34,259 nt of DNA from NCBI GenBank assembly GCA_946479905.1, contig CAMLIA010000024.1, forward strand, positions 1 through 34,259. The letters are read 5' to 3'. The translations under genes and the position numbers were made by a program. The number at the start of each line of letters is the position of its first letter. The first letter of the stretch is position 1. The notes below the pieces were generated by a model. The model was not told where the DNA came from, ran no database searches, and saw only the letters and a list, made by a program, of their open reading frames with translations. Positions 8,446 to 17,381 of this stretch are shown one piece after another. This DNA is from an uncultured Frankiales bacterium. Lineage in GTDB: Bacteria > Actinomycetota > Actinomycetes > Mycobacteriales > SCTD01.

Positions 8446-8493
8446 GACGTTACCTGTCGGCTCGGGGTTCCCGGGGCTGAAGCCCGCGGTACC

Positions 8494-8499
8494 TAGACT
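8494..8499 (+). promoter_or_regulatory. -10 box TAGACT of ftsE
   Basis: TAGACT ends 6 nt before the ftsE GTG. No ribosome site is seen, which indicates a leaderless transcript. Confidence 0.6.
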
Positions 8500-8505
8500 G
8501 ACCGG

Positions 8506-9195
8506 GTGATCCGGATGGAGAGGGTGGTCAAGAGCTACCCGACGAGCACGCGACCCGCCCTCGACGGGGTCGACGTCGACATCGACAAGGGGGAGTTCGT
8601 CTTCCTCGTGGGCTCGAGCGGCTCCGGCAAGTCGACCTTCCTGCGCCTCATCCTCAAGGAGGAGGTGCCGACCTCGGGTCGCGTCCACGTCGCCGGCAAG
8701 GACCTCTCGACGCTGTCGAGCTGGAAGGTGCCGGCGCTGCGCCGCTCCATCGGGTGCGTGTTCCAGGACTTCCGGCTGCTGCCGAACAAGACCGTCTTCG
8801 AGAACGTCGCGTTCGCGCTGGAGGTCATCGGCAAGCCGCAGGCCACCATCGCCAAGGTGGTGCCGGAGGTGCTCGACCTCGTCGGCCTCGAGGGCAAGGG
8901 CCAGCGGATGCCGGACGAGCTCTCGGGCGGCGAGCAGCAGCGCGTCGCCGTCGCGCGTGCCTTCGTCAACCGGCCGATGATCCTCATCGCCGACGAGCCC
9001 ACGGGGAACCTGGACCCGCAGACCTCGGTGGGCATCATGAAGCTGCTCGACCGGATCAACCGCACCGGGACCACGGTCGTCATGGCGACGCACGACTCCG
9101 CCATCGTCGACTCCATGCGCCGTCGGGTCGTGGAGCTGTCGCAGGGGAAGGTCATCCGAGACCAGTCCCGCGGCGTCTACGGCTACGGCGCCTGA
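8506..9195 (+). CDS. ftsE: Cell division ATP-binding protein FtsE
   Basis: ATPase subunit of the FtsEX ABC complex at the division site, which drives peptidoglycan hydrolases across the membrane rather than transporting a solute. 229 aa, the usual length. Walker A GSSGSGKS at residues 36-43, Q-loop around [13 protein letters not shown] signature LSGGEQQR at 139-146, Walker [14 protein letters not shown], and an H-loop histidine in MATHDS. ftsX begins 17 bp downstream and the two are surely co-transcribed. Confidence 0.97.
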   Translation: MIRMERVVKSYPTSTRPALDGVDVDIDKGEFVFLVGSSGSGKSTFLRLILKEEVPTSGRVHVAGKDLSTLSSWKVPALRRSIGCVFQDFRLLPNKTVFENVAFALEVIGKPQATIAKVVPEVLDLVGLEGKGQRMPDELSGGEQQRVAVARAFVNRPMILIADEPTGNLDPQTSVGIMKLLDRINRTGTTVVMATHDSAIVDSMRRRVVELSQGKVIRDQSRGVYGYGA

Positions 9196-9212
9196 CCGCC
9201 GAAGGAACCACA

Positions 9213-10121
9213 GTGCGCGCGCAGTTCGTCGTCAGCGAGATGTTCATCGGTCTCCGTCGCAACCTCACGATGACCATCGCCCTCATCATCACGACCGCGC
9301 TGAGCCTCGGGCTCGTCGGGTCGGCGCTGCTGATGCGCAAGCAGGTGAGCGAGATGAAGGACTTCTGGTACGGCAAGATCGAGGTCACGATCTTCCTGTG
9401 CGACCCGATCAGCGACACCGCGGCCTGCCACAAGGCCCCCGTGTCGCCAGGCCAGCAGGACGCGATCCAGACCGCGCTCCTCGCCAGCCCGGTGGTCCAG
9501 AAGGTCTACTACGAGTCCAAGACCGACGCCTACAAGCACTTCGTGCAGCTGTTCAAGGACTCGCCGGACCTCACCAAGAACGTCAGCCCTGACGCGCTGC
9601 CGCCGTCGTTCCGCGTGAAGCTGAAGGACCCGAAGAAGTTCGACGTCATCCAGAGCGAGTTCCAGGACATGCCCGGCGTCGACGCGGTCACCGACGTCAG
9701 CAAGGGCCTGAAGCCGGTCTTCAAGCTCTTCAACGGCATCGGGACCGCAGCGTTCTTCGCGGCGGGGATCACGCTCATCGCGTCGGTGCTGCTGATCTTC
9801 AACGCCATCCGGGTGGCGGCGTTCAGCCGCCGCCGCGAGACCGGCATCATGCGCCTGGTCGGGGCCAGCAACCTCTACATCCGGCTGCCGTTCCTGCTCG
9901 AGGGTGCCCTCGCCGGCCTGATCGGGGCAGCCATCGCCTCGGGCCTGGTGGCGCTGCTGAAGGCCTTCCTCGTCGACAACGTGCTGGCGCCCAACCTCAA
10001 GTTCGCCCGCTGGGTGAGCTGGTCGGACACGTGGAGCGTGTTCCCGTCGCTGTTCCTCGTCGGCATCCTGCTGTCGACGGTGTCGTCGTACTTCGCGATC
10101 CAGCGCCACCTGCGCGTCTGA
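9213..10121 (+). CDS. ftsX: Cell division protein FtsX
   Basis: Membrane subunit of FtsEX, 302 aa. One N-terminal transmembrane helix (residues about 20-42), a large extracellular domain (about 43-175) that contacts a cell-wall hydrolase or its regulator, then three C-terminal helices with the conserved cytoplasmic loop (RRRETGIMRLVGASNLYIRLPF). Two cysteines in the extracellular domain (FLCDPI and AACHKA) could form a disulfide. The GTG at 9213 has a ribosome site (GAAGGAA) 5 nt upstream, in contrast to the leaderless ftsE. The hydrolase partner is not obvious here; the next gene encodes a peptidase, not a wall hydrolase. Confidence 0.96.
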   Translation: MRAQFVVSEMFIGLRRNLTMTIALIITTALSLGLVGSALLMRKQVSEMKDFWYGKIEVTIFLCDPISDTAACHKAPVSPGQQDAIQTALLASPVVQKVYYESKTDAYKHFVQLFKDSPDLTKNVSPDALPPSFRVKLKDPKKFDVIQSEFQDMPGVDAVTDVSKGLKPVFKLFNGIGTAAFFAAGITLIASVLLIFNAIRVAAFSRRRETGIMRLVGASNLYIRLPFLLEGALAGLIGAAIASGLVALLKAFLVDNVLAPNLKFARWVSWSDTWSVFPSLFLVGILLSTVSSYFAIQRHLRV

Positions 10122-10131
10122 CCCGGGTCCC

Positions 10132-10137
10132 TAGACT
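10132..10137 (+). promoter_or_regulatory. -10 box TAGACT of the S41 peptidase gene
   Basis: TAGACT ends 6 nt before the ATG at 10144, the same arrangement as ftsE. A leaderless start is likely. Confidence 0.55.
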
Positions 10138-10143
10138 GGACCG

Positions 10144-11301
10144 ATGGCCAGGCTCAGGGAGCACCGCACCGCGATCCGCCGCACGGCGATCGGGCTCGGG
10201 GCTGCCTGCGCGCTGACGGCCGCCTTCACCCTCGGCGTGGTGGCCGGTGCCGGCAGCACCCCGGAGCGCGAGAGCCCACCCGCGAGCGGCGTCCTGGACG
10301 ACGCCGCCGACCAGATCGCCGGCTCCTCGCTGCTCCCCGTGGACAAGGACGCCCTCGACGCGGCCGCCATCAAGGCGATGCTCGCGACCGCCGGGGACCA
10401 GTGGGGGAGCTGGGCGGAGGGCGACTCCGGCAACGGCGCCTACGCCGGTGTGGGCATCTGGCTGCGGCGGTCGGGCGCCGACCTGGTCGTGAGCCAGGTC
10501 GCTGCCGACAGCCCCGCGCACCGCAGCGGGGTGGCGGTCGGTGACGTGCTGCGGGAGGTCGACGGGCGGAGCACGGCCGGGCTGTCACCGGCGGACGTGG
10601 CCGGCGCGCTCCGCGGCACTCCCGGCACGACGGTCCGACTCGTGGTGCGGCACGACGGCACCGACCGCGCGCTCACCCTGCGCCGGGCCGAGCTGCCGGC
10701 CCTCGAGGTGACGTCCGCGATGCTCTCGACGAGCATCGGCCGGATCACCGTCCCGAGCTTCTCCCGCGGCACCGGCCGGCAGGTCCGTGACGCGCTGGCC
10801 GCCCTGGTCGCGAAGCACGCCCAGGGCGTCGTCCTCGACCTGCGCGGCGACCCGGGCGGGCTGCTGACGGAGGCGGTGGAGACCGCGAGCGCCTTCCTCG
10901 ACGGGGGCACGGTCGTCACCTACACCCGCCGCGGCGACGTGCCGACCCGGCTCGACGCGGAGGGCGACGGCAACACCGCGATCCCGCTGGTCGTGCTCGT
11001 CGACGGTGGTACGGCGAGTGCCGCCGAGGTGGTCACCGGTGCGCTGCAGGACCGCGGCCGCGCCGTCGTCGTCGGCTCGCGCACCTTCGGCAAGGGCACC
11101 GTCCAGGAGCCGAAGCGGCTGTCGGACGGATCGTCGCTGGCGCTGACGGTCGCGCGCTACGCGCTGCCGTCCGGCAGGTCGGTCGACGGCGTCGGCCTGG
11201 AGCCGGACATCGAGGTCGTCAGCAACGACAGCAGGGTGGCGCTGCGGCGGGCGATGGAGGTCCTCACCGGCCTGCAGGCCGACACCGGGGGCCGGGGCTG
11301 A
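10144..11301 (+). CDS. PDZ-containing S41 C-terminal processing peptidase
   Basis: A 385-aa exported serine peptidase of the CtpA/Tsp family. An N-terminal signal or anchor helix (residues about 15-38, preceded by arginines), a PDZ domain (about 98-185, [13 protein letters not shown] onward), and the S41 core. The catalytic serine is S292 (GGTASAAE) and the lysine K317 (TFGKGTVQ), 25 residues apart as usual for the Ser-Lys dyad. CtpA-type enzymes trim or degrade extracytoplasmic proteins. The position between ftsX and smpB is conserved in many actinobacteria. The substrate is unknown. Confidence 0.93.
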   Translation: MARLREHRTAIRRTAIGLGAACALTAAFTLGVVAGAGSTPERESPPASGVLDDAADQIAGSSLLPVDKDALDAAAIKAMLATAGDQWGSWAEGDSGNGAYAGVGIWLRRSGADLVVSQVAADSPAHRSGVAVGDVLREVDGRSTAGLSPADVAGALRGTPGTTVRLVVRHDGTDRALTLRRAELPALEVTSAMLSTSIGRITVPSFSRGTGRQVRDALAALVAKHAQGVVLDLRGDPGGLLTEAVETASAFLDGGTVVTYTRRGDVPTRLDAEGDGNTAIPLVVLVDGGTASAAEVVTGALQDRGRAVVVGSRTFGKGTVQEPKRLSDGSSLALTVARYALPSGRSVDGVGLEPDIEVVSNDSRVALRRAMEVLTGLQADTGGRG

Positions 11302-11816
11302 TGGAGCGCAAGCCGAGCGGGCGCGAGACCGGACGCGGCAAGCTGGTCGCCCAGAACAAGAAGGCCCGGCACGACTACGAGATCCTCGAGACGCACGAGG
11401 CGGGGATCGTGCTGACCGGCACCGAGGTCAAGTCGTTGCGCCAGGGTCGGGCGTCCCTCGTCGACGCCTACGGCGTGATCCAGGACGGCGAGGCCTGGCT
11501 GATGGGCGCCCACATCCCGGAGTACACCGAGGGCACGTGGAACAACCACGCCCCGCGCCGGCAGCGCAAGCTGCTGCTGCACAAGGCGGAGATCGAGCGG
11601 CTGCTCGGCAAGACCAAGGAGACCGGCCTGGCGCTCGTGCCGCTCCAGCTGTACTTCAGCGACGGCCATGCGAAGGTCGAGATCGCCCTCGCCCGTGGTC
11701 GCAAGGCCCACGACAAGCGGCAGGCCATCTCGGAGCGCGACTCCAAGCGCGAGATCCAGCGCGCCCTCGGCCGCGGGCTCAAGGGCCGCACCCAGAACCC
11801 CCGTGGACGACGCTGA
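11301..11816 (+). CDS. smpB: SsrA-binding protein SmpB
   Basis: Binds tmRNA and brings it to stalled ribosomes for trans-translation. 171 aa, with the beta-barrel core ([21 protein letters not shown]) and a basic C-terminal tail ([11 protein letters not shown]) that probes the empty mRNA channel. The ATG overlaps the stop of the peptidase gene by 1 nt (TGATG), so it is translationally coupled. Its RNA partner ssrA lies about 6 kb away on the opposite strand instead of directly downstream. The 3' end overlaps the next gene by 14 nt. Confidence 0.98.
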   Translation: MERKPSGRETGRGKLVAQNKKARHDYEILETHEAGIVLTGTEVKSLRQGRASLVDAYGVIQDGEAWLMGAHIPEYTEGTWNNHAPRRQRKLLLHKAEIERLLGKTKETGLALVPLQLYFSDGHAKVEIALARGRKAHDKRQAISERDSKREIQRALGRGLKGRTQNPRGRR

Positions 11817-12675
11817 CGTCCCTGCCGTCTGGCAGCAGCTGGGTCTGCCAGGGCTGGTCGACGCGCACGTCCACTTCATGCCGCGCAACGTCATGGACAA
11901 GGTCTGGGCGTACTTCGACGCTGCCGGTCCGCTGACCGGCATGCCCTGGCCGATCGCCTACCGCACCGAGGAGGAGGACCGGCTGGCGCGGCTCCGCGCC
12001 CTCGGGGTCCGGGCCTTCCCCTCGCTCGTCTACGCCCACAAGCCGGGGATGTCGGCCTGGCTGAACGCGTGGGCCGCCGACTTCGCCGCCCGGCACTCCG
12101 ACGTGCTGCACACCTTCACGTTCTTCCCCGAGCCCGGCGCGCGCCGGGACGTGGAGGAGCAGCTGCGCGCGGGTGCCCGGATCGGCAAGGCGCACCTGCA
12201 GGTCGGCGGCTACGACCCCCGGGACCCGCTGCTCGACGAGTTGTGGGGGCTGCTGGCCGACGCCGGGACGCCGGTCGTCGTGCACTGCGGCAGCGGCCCA
12301 GCGCCGGGGCCGTTCACCGGCCCGGGACCCTTCGGGGAGGTGCTGCAGCGGCACCCGACGCTGGTCGCCGTGATCGCGCACATGGGCATGCCGGAGTACG
12401 AGGACTTCCTGGCGCTCGCCGAGCGCTACCCCCACACGCACCTCGACACGACGATGGCGTTCACCGACTTCGCGGAGCGGTTGGCGCCGTTCCCCCGAAG
12501 GTTGCAGTCCCGACTGCTCCACCTGGAGCACAAGGTGCTGCTCGGAAGTGACTTCCCGAACACCCCTTATGCCTACGCGCATCAGGTCGAGTCGCTGCAG
12601 CGCCTGGGTCTCGGTGACTCCTGGTTGCGGGCTGTGCTGCACGACAACGGAGCGCGTGTCCTGCTTTCCCCCTGA
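11803..12675 (+). CDS. Amidohydrolase-2 family metal-dependent hydrolase
   Basis: A 290-aa TIM-barrel hydrolase of the amidohydrolase-related (PF04909-like) family. Metal ligands are visible: the first-strand HxH (DAHVHF, H22 and H24), later histidines in VVVHCGSG and [11 protein letters not shown], and an aspartate in [10 protein letters not shown]. The family includes decarboxylases and hydrolases, and the substrate cannot be read from the sequence. The GTG at 11803 overlaps smpB by 14 nt, implying co-expression. The long upstream extension of the frame is antisense-free shadow inside smpB. A 161-bp spacer follows. Confidence 0.88.
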   Translation: MDDADVPAVWQQLGLPGLVDAHVHFMPRNVMDKVWAYFDAAGPLTGMPWPIAYRTEEEDRLARLRALGVRAFPSLVYAHKPGMSAWLNAWAADFAARHSDVLHTFTFFPEPGARRDVEEQLRAGARIGKAHLQVGGYDPRDPLLDELWGLLADAGTPVVVHCGSGPAPGPFTGPGPFGEVLQRHPTLVAVIAHMGMPEYEDFLALAERYPHTHLDTTMAFTDFAERLAPFPRRLQSRLLHLEHKVLLGSDFPNTPYAYAHQVESLQRLGLGDSWLRAVLHDNGARVLLSP

Positions 12676-12714
12676 TCCTCCCGAGGTGGAAGCGGTCTGT
12701 AGTCGGCTGCTCAC

Positions 12715-12727
12715 TCACTGTCAGTGA
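12715..12727. promoter_or_regulatory. Palindrome TCACTG-T-CAGTGA, possible operator
   Basis: A perfect 13-bp palindrome about 110 bp upstream of the subtilisin gene and 40 bp after the amidohydrolase stop. Palindromes with CACTG/CAGTG halves are compatible with TetR-like operators. No such regulator gene is nearby. The rest of 12676-12836 shows only weak promoter-like sequence. Confidence 0.35.
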
Positions 12728-12836
12728 ATGGTCCCATCAGGCCATGTCGCCCTGACCTGGGGCACTAGATCGTTGTGTGCAGAGAGCCATGTCCCGCTCA
12801 CCCACCGTCACCCGCCCCCCGAGGGACACCTGACAC

Positions 12837-14801
12837 ATGAGCTCCAGCCTCCGCACCTCCCGCTCCGCCCGCCGAGTCCGCGCCGCCGTCGGCCTGGCCG
12901 TCTCCCTCACGCTGCTGGGCGGGGGGCTGGTCGCAGGCGGCGCGGCGGAAGCCACGACCCGCCCGGCCGGCCTCGACCGCGGCCTGGCCACCCACGGCCA
13001 CGGCAGCGCGGCCGTGGTCGTGTCCGGTCGTCCCGGCGCCGACGCGGCGGTCAGCTCCGCGGTCAGGAGGGCCGGCGGCACCCGTGTGCGGGCGCTGCCG
13101 ATCGTGCACGGCGTCGCCGCCGACGTACCCGCCGACCGGCTGGCAGGTCTCGCCCGCGCCGCCGGCGTGATCGCGGTGACGGCCGACCGCAGCATCTCGC
13201 TGGCCGGGCTCGGCTGGGACGACAGCGTCTCGGCGTCGCCCTACGCGTGGACGTCGCAGGCGACCGCGACGTGGGCGCAGACCGGGAGCAGGGGCGCCGG
13301 CATCGGCGTCGCGGTCCTCGACACCGGCGTCTCCGACGTGACGGACCTCAGCGGCCGCGTCGTGCACGGTCCGGACTTCTCCGGGGAGAACAACAACGCG
13401 GTCGACAGCTTCGGCCACGGCACCGTGATGGCGGGCATCATCGGCGGCAGCGGGGTCGCGGCCGGGAACGGCCACCCGCGCACAGGGGTGGCGCCGGCGG
13501 TCAACATCATCGGCGTCAAGGCCGCGGGGCGGAACGGCGCCACCGACGTCTCGACGATCCTCACGGCGCTGACGTGGGTCGGCTCGTTCAAGGACACCTA
13601 CAACATCCGGGTCCTCAACCTGTCGTGGGGCGTCCCCTCCACGCAGGACCCGGTCATCGACCCGCTCAACTACGCGGTCGAGCGGCTCTGGACCATGGGC
13701 ATCACCGTGATCGCGGCCGCCGGCAACTCGGGGCCGAACGCGGGCACGATCCTCAAGCCCGGGGACGACCCGCTGGTCGTGACGGTCGGCGCGTACGACG
13801 ACAAGGCCGACAGCAGCCTGCTGAACGACACCGTGCCCGCCTGGTCGTCGCAGGGGCCCACCGCCCAGGCCCGCATGAAGCCGGACCTCGTCGCGCCCGG
13901 CCGCACCCTGGTCGCCACCCGCGCGCCCGGTTCGGCGATCGAGTTCGCCAACCCGCAGGCGCTGGTGGGCAACAGCTACATCAAGGGCAGCGGTACGTCG
14001 GAGGCGACGGCTGTCACGTCGGGCGCGGCCGCCCTGCTGCTGGCCGCGCACCCCAGCTGGACCCCGGACCAGGTGAAGTACGCGCTGATGTCCACAGCGG
14101 TGCCGATCTCCGGTGTCGGGGCGACCCTTCAGGGTGCCGGCCGGCTGCAGACGAGGGCCGCGGTGAACGCCAACGTCAGCCTCGTCCTGCCGCAGCTGCC
14201 GGTCGCGGTCGGCGGCGGCTCGCTCGAGGCCTCCCGCGGTGCGGCGGCCACCCTGTCGACCAGCTGCGGAGACGTCACGTGGCTGCTGACCGACGACCGT
14301 GGCAACTACTGCGGCCAGTGGACCGACCCGAGCTGGACCGGCACGGTCTGGACCGGCAACGTCTGGACCAGCAACGCCTGGACGACGGTCGGCTACACCA
14401 GCAACGCCTGGACGAGCAACGCGTGGACGGGCGACACCTGGTCCTCCAACGCCTGGACCAGCAACGCGTGGACCGGCAGCACGTGGACCTCCAACGCCTG
14501 GACCTCCAACGCCTGGACCGGCACGACCTGGACCGGCAACGGCTGGACCTCCAACGCCTGGACCAGCAACGCGTGGACGAGCAACGCCTGGACCTCCAAC
14601 GCGTGGACCAGCAACGCGTGGACCAGCAACGACTACGACGGCACCCAGGCCAACACCCCGACCGCCGCCGACGGGTCCGCGGGGACGGCGTTCTCCGGCG
14701 GCTTCCTCACCGCCTTCTACGGGGACCAGCCGAAGTACGGCCGGATCCTGCCGGGCGAGATCAGCGCCGCCCTCCCCGTGTACGTCCCCGGCCTCGGCTG
14801 A
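12837..14801 (+). CDS. Secreted S8 subtilisin-like protease with WTSNA repeats
   Basis: A 654-aa secreted serine protease. Signal peptide at residues 1-40 (arginine-rich start, hydrophobic core, cut near AEATT), an inhibitor-like propeptide (about 50-125), then the subtilisin core. The catalytic triad is D162 (AVLDTGV), H194 (FGHGTVMAG) and S388 (GSGTSEATA), with the oxyanion asparagine in AAGNSGPNAG. The usual GTSMATP motif reads GTSEATA, with the nucleophile kept. The tail holds 21 pentapeptide units (14316-14630) and a final globular-looking stretch. Related actinobacterial S8 proteases carry tryptophan-rich tails; the role may be surface attachment. The ATG has only a weak ribosome site (GAGGG). 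Confidence 0.9.
   Translation: MSSSLRTSRSARRVRAAVGLAVSLTLLGGGLVAGGAAEATTRPAGLDRGLATHGHGSAAVVVSGRPGADAAVSSAVRRAGGTRVRALPIVHGVAADVPADRLAGLARAAGVIAVTADRSISLAGLGWDDSVSASPYAWTSQATATWAQTGSRGAGIGVAVLDTGVSDVTDLSGRVVHGPDFSGENNNAVDSFGHGTVMAGIIGGSGVAAGNGHPRTGVAPAVNIIGVKAAGRNGATDVSTILTALTWVGSFKDTYNIRVLNLSWGVPSTQDPVIDPLNYAVERLWTMGITVIAAAGNSGPNAGTILKPGDDPLVVTVGAYDDKADSSLLNDTVPAWSSQGPTAQARMKPDLVAPGRTLVATRAPGSAIEFANPQALVGNSYIKGSGTSEATAVTSGAAALLLAAHPSWTPDQVKYALMSTAVPISGVGATLQGAGRLQTRAAVNANVSLVLPQLPVAVGGGSLEASRGAAATLSTSCGDVTWLLTDDRGNYCGQWTDPSWTGTVWTGNVWTSNAWTTVGYTSNAWTSNAWTGDTWSSNAWTSNAWTGSTWTSNAWTSNAWTGTTWTGNGWTSNAWTSNAWTSNAWTSNAWTSNAWTSNDYDGTQANTPTAADGSAGTAFSGGFLTAFYGDQPKYGRILPGEISAALPVYVPGLG
14316..14630 (+). 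repeat. 15-bp coding tandem repeat (21 units of W-T-S-N-A type)
   Basis: Twenty-one consecutive 15-bp units encode a pentapeptide with tryptophan at position 2 (AWTSN most often, with TWTGN, VWTGN, AWTGD and similar variants). One unit has tyrosine in place of tryptophan and one (AWTTV) is degenerate. The last five units before the array ends are identical in protein but differ in third-position bases, so the array is not purely recent duplication. Confidence 0.9.
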
Positions 14802-14836
14802 GGTGAGAGGACGGACGGGCAGCGAGGGGAGCTGAC

Positions 14837-17323
14837 GTGACACCGAGGTCACTGCGCCCGACCCGGCTCCAGGTGGTCGTGACGACGACGGTCCTCGCCG
14901 CCGTGGCCGCCGGACTGATCGCGGGCCGGCAAGCCGCCGCGGTGTCGCTCCAGCCCTGGCAGCTCGCCGTCCTCCTCGTCGCGCTGCCGCTGTCGGAGCT
15001 GGGCCTGCTGCACCTGCGGTTCCGGGGCGGCAACCTCGCCTTCAACTGCGGCGAGGCGAGCATGGTCCTCTGCTTCGTCCTCGCCTCGCCCGCCTGGTCC
15101 GTCGTGCTCGCCGCACCGCTGGTCACGGGTGTTCACCTCCTCAAGCGGCGCGGGTTGCTGAAGTCGGTCTTCAACGGAGCCACCTTCACGATCGCGGTGG
15201 CGGTGGCCGACCTGCTCGTCACTGTGGGGACGGCCAGCCCGGTCGACGTCCGGTCGTTGCGGGCTGCCGGCGTGCTGGTGCTAGCGGGCCTGGCCTTCAG
15301 TGTGATCAGCAACGTGCTGACAGCGCTCGCGATCAGTGCCGCGACCGGCAAGCGCCTGCAGCTCGTGCTGCGCGAGGGCGCCCGCGCCTCGCTGCTGGTC
15401 TCCGTCGGGAACCTGACCGCCGCGCTCGGCCTGCTGGAGCTCACCGCCCGCCACAGCGCCGCGCTGTACCTGGTCCCGCCGGTCATCGTCATGCTGCTCG
15501 GCGGCTACCGGGCGTACCTGCTCACCGGCGAGGACCGCGATGCCTGGCAGCAGCTGGAGGCCGCGGGACGCGAGCTCAACGTGCTGGACGAGGAGCAGCT
15601 CGCGCGCGCCGCGCTGACGAGGGCGGTGCAGCTGTTCCGCACCGAGGACGTGGTGCTCGCGCTGCACGCGCGCAACGGGCGCGACCGGGTCTACTCGCTG
15701 GCGCCGGACGGCGGGCTGCTCAGCGCCGTCGAGCCGGCCAGCCCCGACGTCGTACGTCCTCGGTTGGACATCACCCGGCGGCTCGTCCCTGCGAGCACCT
15801 GCACCGAGGCCGCGCTGACCAGCCCCACCGGTGAGCTCGGCGCGCTGCGGCTGTCCTTCGACGTGCCCGTGCGGCTCAGCCGCCGAGAGCGCCGGGTGCT
15901 CTCGACCTACGCGAACACCGTGTCCACCTCGCTGCTCAACGCCCACCTCTACGCCGATGCGCGCTCGGAGGCGGCGAAGCAGGCCTACGAGGCCTCGCAC
16001 GACCCGCTCACCGGGCTGGCGAACCGCACCCTGCTGAACACGGTCATCGCCGACGCGCTGGCGGCCGCGGACGGCACCACGGCGCTGCTGCTGCTCGACC
16101 TCGACCACTTCAAGGAGATCAACGACACCCTGGGCCACGCCGCCGGCGACCTCGTCCTGGTCGAGGTGGCCCGGCGGCTGCGCCGGGCGGTCCGCGGCAG
16201 CGACCTGGTGGCCCGGCTCGGCGGTGACGAGTTCGCTGTCCTGCTCACGGGACTGGCGGACCCGGAGCAGGCCGAACCGGTCGCCACGCAGCTGCTCGCG
16301 ACCCTCAGCGAGCCGGTCGAGTACGAGGGGCTGCACCTGTCCGTCGACGGCTCGATCGGCATCGCCTGCCACCCGCACGACGCCGACTCGGCGGAGGAGC
16401 TGTTCCGGCGCTGCGACGTCGCCATGTACCAGGCGAAGCTCGACCGTGGCGCCTGGCTGCGCTACGACCCGCTGCGCGACGACACCTCGGTGCAGCGGCT
16501 GGCGCTCGTCGGCGAGCTCCGCGCCGCGCTCGACGAGCAGATCGTCGTGCACTTCCAGCCGCAGGTCGACCTGGCCACCGGGACCATCGTCGGCGCCGAG
16601 GCGCTGGTGCGCTGGGAGCACCCGGAGCGCGGGCTGCTGCAGCCGGCGGAGTTCATCGGCGTCGCCGAGCAGTCCGGGCTGGTGCGGCCGTTCACCCTGC
16701 GCGTCCTGGAGCTGGCCATCGCCGAGTGCGTCCGCTGGCAGCGCCCCGGCCGCTCGATCTCCGTGGCCGTGAACCTCGGCGCCCGCACCCTGCTCGACCG
16801 CGGCTTCCCGGACGACATCGCCGGCCTGCTGTCGAAGCACGGCCTGCCCCCGCAGTCACTGGTGCTGGAGATCACCGAGACGACCGCGGCCTCGGAGCTG
16901 GAGGTCGTCGAGGTCGTCCTCGGTCAGCTCCGCCGGCTCGGCGTCGAGATCTCCGTCGACGACTTCGGCACCGGCTACTCCTCACTGGCGTTCCTGCAGC
17001 GCACCGCCGTGCACGAGCTGAAGGTCGACCGCTCCTTCGTCAGCGGGATGCTCGTCAACGACAACGACCTCGCGCTGGTCCGCGCCACGGTCTCCCTGGC
17101 GCACTCCCTCGGCGCCCGGGCTGTCGCCGAGGGGGTCGAGTCCCAGGCGCTGCAGGTCGCCCTGCAGTCGCTCGGCTGCGACGTCGCGCAGGGCTACCAC
17201 CTCGGCCGGCCGATGCCCGCCGAGACGCTCCGCACCCTGCTGTCCGGCCAGCTCGCCGGCATCCCGCTGCCGCGCGCCGACGGCGACCGGCACCTCGTGG
17301 TCCTGCCGGGCAACACCGGCTGA
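14837..17323 (+). CDS. Membrane GAF-GGDEF-EAL c-di-GMP protein, second copy
   Basis: An 828-aa protein with the same architecture as the gene at 4279: a multi-helix membrane domain (residues about 12-225), a divergent GAF-like linker (about 240-370), GGDEF (462-466, intact) and EAL (588-590, consensus EAL, with DDFGTGYSSL). The membrane domains share aligned segments around the FN-x2-LW/FN-x2-TF motif. It may synthesise or break down c-di-GMP depending on the signal. The GTG start has a good purine-rich ribosome site (GAGGGGAG) about 6 nt upstream and lies 35 bp after the protease gene, so the two could be co-transcribed. Confidence 0.93.
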   Translation: MTPRSLRPTRLQVVVTTTVLAAVAAGLIAGRQAAAVSLQPWQLAVLLVALPLSELGLLHLRFRGGNLAFNCGEASMVLCFVLASPAWSVVLAAPLVTGVHLLKRRGLLKSVFNGATFTIAVAVADLLVTVGTASPVDVRSLRAAGVLVLAGLAFSVISNVLTALAISAATGKRLQLVLREGARASLLVSVGNLTAALGLLELTARHSAALYLVPPVIVMLLGGYRAYLLTGEDRDAWQQLEAAGRELNVLDEEQLARAALTRAVQLFRTEDVVLALHARNGRDRVYSLAPDGGLLSAVEPASPDVVRPRLDITRRLVPASTCTEAALTSPTGELGALRLSFDVPVRLSRRERRVLSTYANTVSTSLLNAHLYADARSEAAKQAYEASHDPLTGLANRTLLNTVIADALAAADGTTALLLLDLDHFKEINDTLGHAAGDLVLVEVARRLRRAVRGSDLVARLGGDEFAVLLTGLADPEQAEPVATQLLATLSEPVEYEGLHLSVDGSIGIACHPHDADSAEELFRRCDVAMYQAKLDRGAWLRYDPLRDDTSVQRLALVGELRAALDEQIVVHFQPQVDLATGTIVGAEALVRWEHPERGLLQPAEFIGVAEQSGLVRPFTLRVLELAIAECVRWQRPGRSISVAVNLGARTLLDRGFPDDIAGLLSKHGLPPQSLVLEITETTAASELEVVEVVLGQLRRLGVEISVDDFGTGYSSLAFLQRTAVHELKVDRSFVSGMLVNDNDLALVRATVSLAHSLGARAVAEGVESQALQVALQSLGCDVAQGYHLGRPMPAETLRTLLSGQLAGIPLPRADGDRHLVVLPGNTG

Positions 17324-17369
17324 CCCCTGAGGCTGTGGACGCGCGTCCCGGATCGTCGCAGCTCCTTCC

Positions 17370-17375
17370 TACGGT
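17370..17375 (+). promoter_or_regulatory. -10 box TACGGT of the HNH gene
   Basis: TACGGT ends 6 nt before the ATG at 17382, the spacing seen at other leaderless genes in this window. Confidence 0.5.
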
Positions 17376-17381
17376 CGTCTC

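Noticed and set aside
8185..8496. 103-aa plus-strand frame between prfB and ftsE
   Set aside because: No domain or ribosome site, and it crosses the inverted repeat and the more convincing antisense zinc-ribbon gene.
14393..14629. Repetitive minus-strand frame rich in V-H-A-L
   Set aside because: It is the reverse reading of the WTSNA tandem repeat, not a gene.
12798..14852. 684-aa minus-strand open frame opposite the protease
   Set aside because: It is a high-GC shadow frame: its protein is repetitive G/A/R/V/P with no domain, and the plus strand carries a complete S8 protease with catalytic triad.
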